A DNA stretch of 32,099 nt from a virus. A program made the position numbers and the translations under genes. The stretch lies in IMG/VR virus record IMGVR_UViG_3300044633_000263, positions 1 through 32,099 of that record. One strand, given 5' to 3'. How positions within the stretch are numbered: the first letter of the stretch is position 1; each line of letters starts with the position of its first letter. Positions 7,004-13,442 of the stretch are shown piece after piece. The notes below the pieces were generated by a model, which was not told the DNA's origin, made no database searches, and saw nothing but the letters and a program-made list of their open reading frames with translations.

Positions 7004-7188
7004 AGACAACAACGGAATTTATCTTTGAGTTGCTATGGGAAAAAGTCCAAAGCGGTGAGCTGAGGTCTGACATCTACACAACATCAGTCCTGATGGACAT
7101 AGAACGACAAGCAACCCAGTACGAACCATTCATAAGCCAGGAACACTACAATGACGGATTCAGCAAAGCGAAGGAAATCTATGGATGA
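7000..7188 (+). CDS. Small hypothetical protein
   Basis: 62 aa, acidic and helical (FIFELLWEKVQSGELRSDI), no TM segment. It overlaps its upstream neighbour by 4 bp and its downstream neighbour by 8 bp. The C-terminal EHYNDGFSKAKEIYG ends in a pattern seen in small phage proteins that are otherwise uncharacterised. Function unknown. Confidence 0.55.
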   Translation: MKTTTEFIFELLWEKVQSGELRSDIYTTSVLMDIERQATQYEPFISQEHYNDGFSKAKEIYG

Positions 7189-7366
7189 GTATGCACTCAT
7201 TTGGGCAATCGCAGTTCTTCGTGAGGATAGGCGACACACTTGGGACTACATCGGTAAGGAGCTAAACATTAACCCAAAAAGAGCAGCATTTTTATACACT
7301 AAAATAAAACCACACTACAACTATGCAAAAATATATCAAAGCAACGATAACGGCGGTAATGATTAA
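7181..7366 (+). CDS. Small hypothetical protein, possible HTH
   Basis: 61 aa from the ATG at 7181, preferred because AAGGAAAT precedes it and the overlap is only 8 bp; an ATG at 7151 would add ten residues. The sequence DEYALIWAIAVLREDRRHTWDYIGKELN has two helices with TWDYIGKELNINPKRAAFLY resembling a helix-turn-helix (turn at Asn-Ile-Asn). A DNA-binding role is plausible, not proven. It overlaps the next gene by 44 bp. Confidence 0.5.
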   Translation: MDEYALIWAIAVLREDRRHTWDYIGKELNINPKRAAFLYTKIKPHYNYAKIYQSNDNGGND

Positions 7367-7601
7367 CCAGCCGGAAACAAGGGATTGTGATTTCAAACTG
7401 ATGACGGTGATCTACAAAGGGATGTGCAACGGCAATGACTTCTTCACGATGTTTGAAGCCAAGCAACTACCATCACCCGAAACCATCCGAAGAACACGAG
7501 CTCAACTCCAAGAGCATCACGAACATCTTCGTGGGCAGAACTACCAGTCACGCCAAAGATACCAAGTCAAAGTAAAAAAAGATTTGGGATATCCGCAATG
7601 A
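7323..7601 (+). CDS. Small phage protein, possible HTH-like, unknown
   Basis: 92 aa, basic. The segment LPSPETIRRTRAQLQEHHEHLRG (about residues 49-71) is a recurring motif in small proteins encoded near phage replication genes, where a short helix-turn-helix with a 'P-E-T-I-x-R-x-R' recognition helix is proposed. Final gene of the second early operon; its 3' end overlaps the -33 region of the next promoter (7583-7586). Confidence 0.55.
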   Translation: MQKYIKATITAVMINQPETRDCDFKLMTVIYKGMCNGNDFFTMFEAKQLPSPETIRRTRAQLQEHHEHLRGQNYQSRQRYQVKVKKDLGYPQ

Positions 7602-7614
7602 TTGATTAAATTTG
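7583..7614 (+). promoter_or_regulatory. Bacteroidetes-type promoter for the replication operon
   Basis: TTTG at 7583-7586, 20 nt, then TAAATTTG at 7607-7614, a full match to -33 / -7 TAnnTTTG. Transcription would start at about 7619-7621, giving a leader of about 94 nt before the ATG at 7714. The -33 box lies inside the last codons of the preceding gene. Confidence 0.8.
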
Positions 7615-7619
7615 TTGTG

Positions 7620-7713
7620 TTAATAGTTGTGTGCGAGACAACTGACAAAGACATTTTGCCCTCGGCAAATACTCAACTCGCACTTGGGTATTTGTTCGGG
7701 GGTTTTTTGATTT
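7620..7713 (+). promoter_or_regulatory. Structured leader RNA with antiterminator/terminator and complementary loops
   Basis: The leader of the replication operon holds three hairpins. H1 (7625-7630 with 7638-7643) has a 6-bp stem AGTTGT/ACAACT and a 7-nt loop GTGCGAG. H2 (7655-7660 with 7664-7669) has TTTGCC/GGCAAA around a 3-nt loop. H3 (7659-7672 with 7688-7701) is a terminator-like stem with a T6 run. H2 and H3 share bases 7659-7669, so they cannot both form: H2 acts as an antiterminator, H3 as terminator. The H1 loop GTGCGAG is perfectly complementary to CTCGCAC (7677-7683) within the H3 loop, allowing a kissing interaction. The pairings are seen in the sequence; regulation is inferred. 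It could also release a short non-coding RNA ending near 7708. Confidence 0.65.
7659..7708 (+). terminator. Attenuator-like intrinsic terminator in the leader
   Basis: CCCTCGGCAAATAC (7659-7672) pairs with GTATTTGTTCGGGG (7688-7701) with one C-C mismatch (7663/7697) and three G-U pairs, a 15-nt loop, and TTTTTT at 7703-7708. The U-run ends 5 nt before the ATG of the initiator gene, so when formed the stem would also hinder ribosome access. A long loop and A/T core make it weaker than the 25877 terminator. Confidence 0.6.
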
Positions 7714-8439
7714 ATGGAAAATATAGGACAAATAGTTAGAAGCAAAAAAACGGGGAAGAGCAGATACACTCCCATCAACAATGATATCTTGCAAAGCTCA
7801 CAGTTGACTTGTGAGGAAAAAACAATCTTGGTCTATCTATTATCATTGCCTGAAGATTGGGTGGTTTATAAGACCGTCATTTGGCAGAAAATGAACATAG
7901 GTAGAAACCGATTCAATACCCATTGGAAAGGATTGGTCGACAAAGGGTATATCGTTTCAGTTCGTGTGATTGATGCTGAAACAAATCTCGTGCGTGGATG
8001 GAATCATATTGTCTATGAAGAACCAGTACTGACCGAATGTCGGATTGACCAACCGTCGGACTTACCGAATCTCGGACTGTCCGAAAACCATACTATATAT
8101 AAAGAAGACATTCCACAAAGTAATAATTTAACAAAAGAAAGAGAGGAAGACAAACCAAAACTTACTCCCTATGTATCAAAAAATACAATTAAAAGAACAC
8201 CAACTGAACAAGAATGTATTGATGAGTTTATACTAAAAGGTGAATCAATCAGCGAGGCGGTTGCTTTTTTTCATTATTGGGAATCACTCAATTGGCAAAG
8301 GGGTAATCAGAAAATTCAAAAATGGAAATCGTGTGTAGTGAGTTGGATTGCAAAATCAAAAACTTTTAACAAAAATAATACGAGTAATCAACAAATAATC
8401 CACCGAAGTAAGTTTAATTTGAAAGACTATGAACTCTGA
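7714..8439 (+). CDS. Replication initiator / replisome organizer-like protein
   Basis: 241 aa, basic. Residues about 15-90 resemble a winged helix of phage replication initiators (TPINNDILQSSQLTCEEKTIL, then VIWQKMNIGRNRFNTHWKGL with the recognition helix, and a wing around VDKGYIVSVRVID). A polar linker follows (about 110-160). The C-terminal part FFHYWESLNWQRGNQKIQKWKSCVVSWI (about 192-219) is the short helical element common in phage O-like/DnaD-like proteins that touch the helicase. It lies just upstream of, and overlaps by 11 bp, the helicase gene, as expected for a helicase loader/origin protein. It is expressed behind the structured leader. Confidence 0.75.
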   Translation: MENIGQIVRSKKTGKSRYTPINNDILQSSQLTCEEKTILVYLLSLPEDWVVYKTVIWQKMNIGRNRFNTHWKGLVDKGYIVSVRVIDAETNLVRGWNHIVYEEPVLTECRIDQPSDLPNLGLSENHTIYKEDIPQSNNLTKEREEDKPKLTPYVSKNTIKRTPTEQECIDEFILKGESISEAVAFFHYWESLNWQRGNQKIQKWKSCVVSWIAKSKTFNKNNTSNQQIIHRSKFNLKDYEL

Positions 8440-9661
8440 GCAATATATACTTTCCCAACTTTTGTTTTATGACCAAACAAGAGCAATGCTTCCACGCATC
8501 AAATCGCAATGGTTTGAAGACAAGCTAAACAAACGCATCATTGAGGCAATGTTGGAGATGTACATTAACAACGACCCCATTGATGTTCTGACTTTGGGCA
8601 GATTATTCAAACGGGAAGAGATGATCTACATTGTTCGCTTGACTCAAGATGTATACGGGATGCCAAACATCAGCAGTCACCTGCCCGAACTTGAACACAA
8701 GTACCTGAAGAAGGAATTCTTGAACAACCTTTCTACTTTGGATTTGGCAACCGACTTGAAAGAATTGCTCACCAATGTCCAAACGATGATAGACAACACC
8801 AAGTTCACAAGCATCAACGACCCTGTTCAGATTACACAAGTTACAAACAAAGCCGTTGATACAATCATTGAAGCCGTGAAGCGTGGTGATCAACTAACCG
8901 GTAGACCAACGGGATGGGTTGGACTGGATAGGATGTTAGGCGGATGGAATCCCGGTGATTTAGTTGTGATGGCTGCAAGACCTGGTCAAGGTAAAACGGC
9001 ACTCGCTCTTACTTTGATGTGGGAGTTTGCCAAGCGTGATGGGAAAGGTTTGTTTGTATCGTTGGAGATGAGTAACGACCAAATTGCCAAACGATATTTA
9101 TCATTGATCACCGACATCTCAAGCTGGAAGATTAGGAATGCGACATTGAGAGAATACGAAGTGGATATCATCATTGACAAAGCCAACAATCAGACAGTGC
9201 AATTCTTCATTGACGATGACCCCAACTGCTCAATTATGCAAATCAAATCCAAAGCCAAGATACATAAAGCTAAACACGGACTTGAGTTGTTGGTGATTGA
9301 TTACATCCAGTTGATCAAAGGAACAAAACAAAACAGGGAGCAAGAAATTGCAGAGATATCCCGAAACCTAAAATTGCTTTCTAAGGAACTAAACATCACC
9401 GTGATAGTGTTGGCTCAGTTATCACGCAAATGTGAGGAGAGAGCGGACAAGAGACCTATGCTGAGTGATATCCGAGAAAGTGGAAGTATTGAACAAGATG
9501 CGGATGTCGTTATGTTTCCCTTCCGACCGGCATACTATTCAGGTGAGAAGCTTGAGAAGGAAGATGCTGAATTGATTATCGCAAAGAACAGGCACGGAGA
9601 ATGCCACACGATAGACACCACCTTTATTGGATCACGCACAATGTACGAAGAACGACTATGA
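8429..9661 (+). CDS. dnaB: DnaB-type replicative helicase
   Basis: 410 aa. An N-terminal helical domain (1-130) precedes a RecA-like ATPase: PTGWVGLDRMLGGWNPGDLVV, Walker A ARPGQGKT (183-190), SLEMS (211-215), Walker B LLVIDYIQLI with D291, and the C-terminal LAQLSRKCEERADKRPMLSDI...SGSIEQDADVV, a hallmark of DnaB. It unwinds the phage fork as a hexamer. It is slightly shorter than cellular DnaB (about 450 aa), mostly in the N-terminal domain. It overlaps the initiator gene upstream by 11 bp and the HNH gene downstream by 4 bp. Confidence 0.93.
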   Translation: MNSEQYILSQLLFYDQTRAMLPRIKSQWFEDKLNKRIIEAMLEMYINNDPIDVLTLGRLFKREEMIYIVRLTQDVYGMPNISSHLPELEHKYLKKEFLNNLSTLDLATDLKELLTNVQTMIDNTKFTSINDPVQITQVTNKAVDTIIEAVKRGDQLTGRPTGWVGLDRMLGGWNPGDLVVMAARPGQGKTALALTLMWEFAKRDGKGLFVSLEMSNDQIAKRYLSLITDISSWKIRNATLREYEVDIIIDKANNQTVQFFIDDDPNCSIMQIKSKAKIHKAKHGLELLVIDYIQLIKGTKQNREQEIAEISRNLKLLSKELNITVIVLAQLSRKCEERADKRPMLSDIRESGSIEQDADVVMFPFRPAYYSGEKLEKEDAELIIAKNRHGECHTIDTTFIGSRTMYEERL

Positions 9662-10254
9662 GAAAGTATTGGACAACGGAAGAGGTGAATGAACTCGTAC
9701 GCTTATATCCTACGACATTGACGAAGGATCTGGCGAAGATATTTAATTGCAAAGTGAGTCAAATTTATAACCGTGCAAACAAAATGGGATTGCACAAAGA
9801 CCAGGAATGGTTGATGCAATACTACAAAGACAACTACAAGGGTCATCCGAATACACATTTCAAAAAGGGAATGACATCTTGGAACAAAGGGATGAAAGGA
9901 TTAAACATCGGTGGTGGAATAACTCAATTCAAAAAAGGACATCAACCACACAACACCAAACAAATTGGATTCCGTTCACTTCGGGATGGATACCTGGTTG
10001 AAAGAATAGATGTCGGATTTGAGTTTGTTCACAAGCTACTTTGGAAAGAGCATCACGGAGAAATACCACCAGGAATGTTTGTCGTGTTCAAAGACCGCAA
10101 CAAGCAGAACATCTGCATTGAAAACTTGGAGGTCATTGACCGAGTGGAACACATCCGAAGAAACCACATACAAAATCTACCACCAGAATTGAAAGAAGTA
10201 ATTCACATCAAAAAACAAATAACAAGAAAAATAAACAGCTATGGCAAGAAATAA
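9658..10254 (+). CDS. HNH endonuclease with N-terminal Myb/SANT-like DNA-binding part
   Basis: 198 aa from the ATG at 9658 (GACTATGA overlap with the helicase stop); the upstream start at 9601 is inside the helicase gene. The N-terminal WTTEEVNELVRLYPTTLTKDLAKIF is a SANT/homeodomain-like helix-turn-helix. The C-terminal half carries the HNH_3-type pattern: VHKLLWKEHHGEIPPGMFVVFKDRNKQNICIENLEVI (about 122-158), with His and Asn in place of the usual catalytic HNH residues. Such free-standing nucleases are often homing endonucleases that spread between phages, but some act in DNA processing. It sits within the replication operon and keeps the overlaps of its neighbours, so it may be domesticated. 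Confidence 0.8.
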   Translation: MRKYWTTEEVNELVRLYPTTLTKDLAKIFNCKVSQIYNRANKMGLHKDQEWLMQYYKDNYKGHPNTHFKKGMTSWNKGMKGLNIGGGITQFKKGHQPHNTKQIGFRSLRDGYLVERIDVGFEFVHKLLWKEHHGEIPPGMFVVFKDRNKQNICIENLEVIDRVEHIRRNHIQNLPPELKEVIHIKKQITRKINSYGKK

Positions 10255-10462
10255 AATGACCGACCTACGAGATCACCTTTTTGAAGTATTGGAAAAATTA
10301 AGAGATGGTGAGATTGACATTGAAACTGCACAAACGATGGCAGATGTTTCACAAGTGATTATCAACTCAGCCAAGATTGAAGTTGACTTCATCAAAGTAA
10401 CTGGCAGTACATCGGATTCAGGATTTATCCAACTCGGTGAACACAATCAAAAACTACTATGA
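10241..10462 (+). CDS. Small hypothetical protein conserved near replication genes
   Basis: 73 aa. N-terminal MARNKMTDLRDHLFEVLEKLRDGEIDIETAQTMADVSQVIINSAKIEVDF is helical with a recognisable 'LFExLExLrdGeIdietAxxmadvsqvIinsAKvEvdf' layout seen in short phage proteins, whose function is not known. It overlaps the HNH gene by 14 bp and the next gene by 4 bp. No TM, no catalytic motif. Confidence 0.6.
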   Translation: MARNKMTDLRDHLFEVLEKLRDGEIDIETAQTMADVSQVIINSAKIEVDFIKVTGSTSDSGFIQLGEHNQKLL

Positions 10463-10650
10463 AAACAATAACTATAACTGAAGAACAATTAAAAACATTA
10501 ATCGCACAATCTTATAGCGGTGGATGGCACGATGGACAAGATGCAATCATTATGAGAATTGAGCACATTGATAAAGGTGGGGATGAACTCGGGGAACAAT
10601 GGTATTCAACTATGGTTATAAGTGAGCTTGTAGAATTAGGGCTGTTATGA
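10459..10650 (+). CDS. Small hypothetical protein
   Basis: 63 aa, acidic: MKTITITEEQLKTLIAQSY begins as a strand plus helix and the middle GGWHDGQDAI is glycine-rich. No TM or known motif. It is bounded by 4-bp overlaps on both sides (ATGA), and the ACTATG start context matches other genes, so it is likely translated. Function unknown. Confidence 0.55.
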   Translation: MKTITITEEQLKTLIAQSYSGGWHDGQDAIIMRIEHIDKGGDELGEQWYSTMVISELVELGLL

Positions 10651-11123
10651 TTGATTACCAGGAGATGCACCTGTTGAAGCAAGAAGTCAAACGGCTCAAA
10701 GGTGTAATTGCACAACTGAACGATTCACGGATGCGAGAGATCAAGAAACTCAAAGACCAAATCGTGAACCCACGATGCAAGATCAACGAGATTGATGCCG
10801 AATGGACTGAAGCAATGAGGGTGGTGTGCATCATCTACGATGTTACTCCCGATGAGATACTGGAGAAGGTCAGAAGGCAAGGCATAATGGATGCCCGTCA
10901 TTTGTTTTGTTATCTTTGCAAAAAGCATTTGCGGATGACCTACCTTTCCATCGGTCAGGTACTGCACCGTGATCACTCAACCATCATCCATTCCGTTCAA
11001 ACCTATGAAGACCTGATCACCTATGACAAATCAATCAATCAATTCTATGTTGAGGCTTTATCCTTATTGGGTCTGCACCTCCACGAAAGGTCTAAGCTCC
11101 TCAATCAGTATAGTCCAATCTGA
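10647..11123 (+). CDS. DnaA domain IV-like origin/DNA-binding protein
   Basis: 158 aa. An N-terminal coiled coil (residues 5-45, HLLKQEVKRLKGVIAQLN) is followed by a DnaA C-terminal-like domain (about 56-125): CIIYDVTPDEILEKVRRQGIMDARHLFCYLC, then LSIGQVLHRDHSTIIHSV with the DHST signature at 109-112. In cellular DnaA this element reads DH(T/S)T and binds DnaA boxes. There is no AAA+ domain, so it cannot hydrolyse ATP; it may bind phage or host origin DNA, competing with or mimicking host DnaA, with the coiled coil as dimeriser. No clear TTATCCACA cluster was spotted in the window, so its target is unknown. Confidence 0.85.
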   Translation: MIDYQEMHLLKQEVKRLKGVIAQLNDSRMREIKKLKDQIVNPRCKINEIDAEWTEAMRVVCIIYDVTPDEILEKVRRQGIMDARHLFCYLCKKHLRMTYLSIGQVLHRDHSTIIHSVQTYEDLITYDKSINQFYVEALSLLGLHLHERSKLLNQYSPI

Positions 11124-11166
11124 GGAGGAAGCGTTACGCATCAAGAAAAAATACGAAAAAGATGGT

Positions 11167-11183
11167 TATATTTGCATTATTGA
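11167..11183 (+). promoter_or_regulatory. 17-bp regulatory element, copy C, probable -7 box
   Basis: TATATTTGCATTATTGA differs from copy A by one base. Its first eight bases fit TAnnTTTG, so it may itself be a -7 box, but no TTG is seen 17-23 bp upstream, and no -7-like box lies 20 bp downstream as in copies A and B. It fills the gap between the DnaA-like gene and the sigma-like gene. Confidence 0.5.
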
Positions 11184-11192
11184 AAAGAAAAG

Positions 11193-11702
11193 TTGACAAA
11201 AGCGGATATCATATTGGAGTTATCCAAAGCCGATTGGCTGAGGAAAGCAACGAAGAACATCGCTAAGAACAACGAACTTGCCAACGAACTGTATCAATAC
11301 TTTTTTTTAACCATCCTTGAAAAACCTGATAACTATGTTGAGAAGTTGCACCGAGAAGGATATCTCCAGTTTTGGGCAATCCGCACTCTTTACCTTTGTA
11401 TCAACGGCAACAGGCATCCCTTCGCAGAATCTCGCATATACGATCAGTATGATGTCTATGAGCTGGACTTCCCCGAAGAACCCGACCTACTATTTGAGAG
11501 AGAGCAAGAAGAACAAATTGAATCAAACCGAATTAACAAAATAAACCAGGTAACTGACACAGCATATTTCTATGAACGAGAACTATTCAAACTTTGGTGC
11601 AGCGGAATGTCAGCAAGAGCCATCCACCGCCAAACCGATATATCAGTTCGTGAAGTGCTAAGAGTAATTAAACTAATGAAAGAAAGATGTACAACGAAAT
11701 AA
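11193..11702 (+). CDS. Sigma-factor-like protein (region 4-type HTH)
   Basis: 169 aa with a TTG start at 11193 after AAAAGAAAAG; no ATG gives a comparable length, and the first codons continue in frame. Residues 29-70 (ELANELYQYFFLTILEKPDN, then GYLQFWAIRTLYL) look like sigma region 2-type helices and residues 130-165 (LFKLWCSGMSARAIHRQTDISVREVLRVIKLMKERC) like region 4 with a helix-turn-helix. Small proteins of this kind in Bacteroidetes phages are annotated as sigma-70-like and could direct late transcription. The T8 run at 11301-11308 inside it is in frame. It is directly preceded by copy C of the 17-bp element. Confidence 0.65.
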   Translation: MTKADIILELSKADWLRKATKNIAKNNELANELYQYFFLTILEKPDNYVEKLHREGYLQFWAIRTLYLCINGNRHPFAESRIYDQYDVYELDFPEEPDLLFEREQEEQIESNRINKINQVTDTAYFYERELFKLWCSGMSARAIHRQTDISVREVLRVIKLMKERCTTK

Positions 11703-11941
11703 TTGGAATTGCTTGTCTAAGCATCATCATCGTCAACTTCGGCAAACCAGCCGACCTACTGAAACGCTATCTCTACGGAAGCGACTTCTCCAAATGGAAA
11801 CGAATGAAACCACTTGATTGTGCTTTCTGCTTATCGTGGTGGTTGGGTTTGTCTTTTTTTATATACACCTACGGACTTGTGGGTATCTTATACGCATCCA
11901 TCGCAACCGTAATCGTTGCACTCCTTGAAACAAAACTATGA
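11687..11941 (+). CDS. Small membrane protein with CxxC
   Basis: 84 aa with TM helices at about residues 3-18 and 48-80 and the motif DCAFCLSWWLGL (residues 44-55). The 'C-x-x-C-x-x-W-x-G' pattern recalls small membrane proteins of phages and bacteria related to DUF1360, whose role is unknown. It overlaps the sigma-like gene by 16 bp and the next gene by 4 bp. Confidence 0.6.
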   Translation: MYNEIIGIACLSIIIVNFGKPADLLKRYLYGSDFSKWKRMKPLDCAFCLSWWLGLSFFIYTYGLVGILYASIATVIVALLETKL

Positions 11942-12198
11942 TAGAATTCATCCAGTCACTTCGCCCGGCATACGAGATCTACAAAAAGACACTTGTGTTC
12001 CAATTAACGCCTGAGCAATCCGCACAACTTCAGAATGTACATCGTGAGATATTTGGTCGCAATCTTCCCAACTGTTCAACTTGTGTGATTGAATCGGTGT
12101 TCTCACTTTTGATATGGGCAGACCAAAAAGCATTGGAGTTGGCACAATTAGCCGATGATGAGCAGAAACCAAAGAGGAGGAGAAAGAATGAACAATAA
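11938..12198 (+). CDS. Hypothetical protein with C-terminal basic tail
   Basis: 86 aa, helical. The middle has PNCSTCVIESVFSLLIW (CxxC at 46-49, hydrophobic helix after) and the end is strongly basic (KPKRRRKNEQ). Start context AAAACTATG. Proteins of this size and layout ('NCxxCv.. L..W') occur in Bacteroidetes phages without assigned function. Overlaps both neighbours by 4 and 11 bp. Confidence 0.55.
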   Translation: MIEFIQSLRPAYEIYKKTLVFQLTPEQSAQLQNVHREIFGRNLPNCSTCVIESVFSLLIWADQKALELAQLADDEQKPKRRRKNEQ

Positions 12199-12421
12199 AC
12201 AACAAACGGCAGTGGAGTGGTTCTTAATTGAATGCGGAAAATATGGTGATACTGCACAAATTCCAGATGAAGTAATTGACCAAGCCAAAGAAATGGAGAA
12301 GGAAAGAATTGAAACTGCATACAACAAAGGAACAGTTCATGGAATTGATTATCCTGAAAGTATACTACCAATAACTGGTGAGCAATACTACACCGAAACC
12401 TACGGAGGAGGTGAGCAATGA
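12188..12421 (+). CDS. Small hypothetical protein
   Basis: 77 aa from the ATG at 12188, chosen because GAGGAGGAGAAAGA precedes it; the upstream start at 12155 lies deep in the previous gene. Helical and acidic; MEKERIETAYNKGTVHG and the C-terminal EQYYTETYGG recur in short phage proteins of unknown function. Its stop overlaps the next ATG by 3 bases. Confidence 0.6.
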   Translation: MNNKQQTAVEWFLIECGKYGDTAQIPDEVIDQAKEMEKERIETAYNKGTVHGIDYPESILPITGEQYYTETYGGGEQ

Positions 12422-12543
12422 AAAAACTATTTATAATATTCCTATTTTCAGGATGTTCTCAAAATAAAACAGAGCATAAGTTAAAAGTTACAGATACAAC
12501 AATCTACTATGATAGTATGATTTTAATAAATGAATCCCCTTAA
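12418..12543 (+). CDS. Small lipoprotein (41 aa)
   Basis: The 41-aa product begins MKKLFIIFLFSGCSQNKTEH: a Lys-Lys start, a short hydrophobic core and a lipobox ending in Ser-Gly-Cys (C13), so the mature lipoprotein would be only 29 residues, mostly polar (HKLKVTDTTIYYDSM). Such tiny phage lipoproteins include outer-membrane spanin subunits and superinfection-exclusion proteins; nothing here decides between these. It is coupled to the preceding gene by an ATGA overlap and has lower GC content than its neighbours. Absence from long-ORF lists makes it easy to miss. Confidence 0.6.
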   Translation: MKKLFIIFLFSGCSQNKTEHKLKVTDTTIYYDSMILINESP

Positions 12544-12552
12544 ACTAAAACT

Positions 12553-12615
12553 ATGCAAACATTAGCTACAATAATGCCACAAGACCATATCGTTGACACC
12601 AACGAAATGATATGA
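12553..12615 (+). CDS. Possible 20-aa peptide
   Basis: An ATG in the favoured AAAACTATG context opens 20 codons (MQTLATIMPQDHIVDTNEMI) and the stop overlaps the next ATG by 4 bp (ATGA). The good start context and exact coupling to the HNH gene suggest translation, perhaps only to couple expression, but a peptide this short cannot be confirmed from sequence. Confidence 0.25.
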   Translation: MQTLATIMPQDHIVDTNEMI

Positions 12616-12869
12616 AACCCCACACCAAAATGTACCTAAACCATTTCGGATATGACATTAGTGACTTCATCCCTTGCGAGGTGTGTGGCAAAACTGCCAT
12701 TGACATCCATCACATTGAAGCGAGAGGAATCGGAGGGAGCAAAGAGGCAGACAACATTGAAAACTTGATGGCGTTGTGTCGTGAGGATCACATTAAGTTT
12801 GGGGATAAAAAACAACACAAGGAGTGGTTGAAATCCATTCACGAACAAAGATTGTCAATGGCAAAATAA
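12612..12869 (+). CDS. HNH nuclease adjacent to terminase genes
   Basis: 85 aa with a compact HNH fold: zinc-type C22-x2-C25, the H33-H34 pair, N51, and C56-x3-H60 (CREDH). In many tailed phages a small HNH protein of this type is encoded just upstream of terminase and is needed for DNA cleavage by the packaging motor. Position immediately before the small terminase candidate supports that role, and points to cos-type packaging. Start overlaps the preceding peptide by 4 bp. Confidence 0.85.
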   Translation: MKPHTKMYLNHFGYDISDFIPCEVCGKTAIDIHHIEARGIGGSKEADNIENLMALCREDHIKFGDKKQHKEWLKSIHEQRLSMAK

Positions 12870-12889
12870 ATTCGTAATTAATTCGTAAA

Positions 12890-13297
12890 ATGGCAACACA
12901 AGTACCAGGAAGAAACGGAGGAACTTTGACACGACCTGACAAAGGTGAAGTGTTGAATCCGAACGGCAGACCAAAGAAGCTCATCACATTGATGAAGGAC
13001 ATCGGATACACCAAAACACAAGTTGAGGAAACGATGTTGTCAATGCTTTCGCTATCACGGAAAGAACTGGAGAAAATAGACAAAGGGGATGAGTACACAA
13101 TAATGGAACGCACGATTGCCGGTGCATTGCTGAAAGGTCACGATAAAAATTCCCTGTTCAACCTTGAGATGTTGCTCACGAGATCACAAGGCAAACCAAA
13201 AGAAACGATTGACCAAACTATTGAATCAAAGAACTTCACAATAACACTAAATTTAGATGAGAGCAAACTGGAGAGATCAGAACATCCTACCACCTGA
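12890..13297 (+). CDS. Putative terminase small subunit
   Basis: 135 aa. The start GRNGGTLTRPDKGEVLNPNGRPKKLITLM carries the 'NPNGRPK' motif of DUF5681-like N-terminal DNA-binding segments often found in phage small terminases; residues 40-115 are helical (RTIAGALLKGHDKNSLFNLEMLLTRSQG). Position between an HNH nuclease and the large terminase (with two glycosyltransferases between) supports the call. It is not a canonical TerS, so the call remains moderate. AAA-rich upstream (TAATTCGTAAA) with ATG at 12890. Confidence 0.6.
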   Translation: MATQVPGRNGGTLTRPDKGEVLNPNGRPKKLITLMKDIGYTKTQVEETMLSMLSLSRKELEKIDKGDEYTIMERTIAGALLKGHDKNSLFNLEMLLTRSQGKPKETIDQTIESKNFTITLNLDESKLERSEHPTT

Positions 13298-13442
13298 GGA
13301 TGAAAGATTGTGCATCGTGCATTCGGTCAAAGGACTGAAACACCTTGCCCGTTTTATTGAAGGGGATTGGGTAGATGAGTATGAATTAACGGTGATTAAT
13401 ATGTTGTACTGGATGCCTATCCCGTTATTACCAAACGAATGA
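13257..13442 (+). CDS. Small hypothetical protein overlapping terminase small subunit
   Basis: 61 aa from the ATG at 13257; overlaps TerS by 41 bp and the glycosyltransferase gene by 4 bp (ATGA). The central helix/strand pattern LCIVHSVKGLKHLARFIEGDWVDEYELTVINMLYW is reasonable for a folded small protein. It may be translationally coupled to TerS. No homologous family is recognised. Confidence 0.5.
   Translation: MRANWRDQNILPPEDERLCIVHSVKGLKHLARFIEGDWVDEYELTVINMLYWMPIPLLPNE

Noticed and set aside
9601-9657. Upstream start of the HNH gene
   Set aside because: This would put 57 bp within the helicase C-terminus and lacks the start context; the ATGA at 9658 fits the coupling seen elsewhere.
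11301-11308. T8 run as a second frameshift site in the sigma-like gene
   Set aside because: The alternative frame gives an unrelated short product with no continuation, and the zero frame encodes the whole protein with its HTH.
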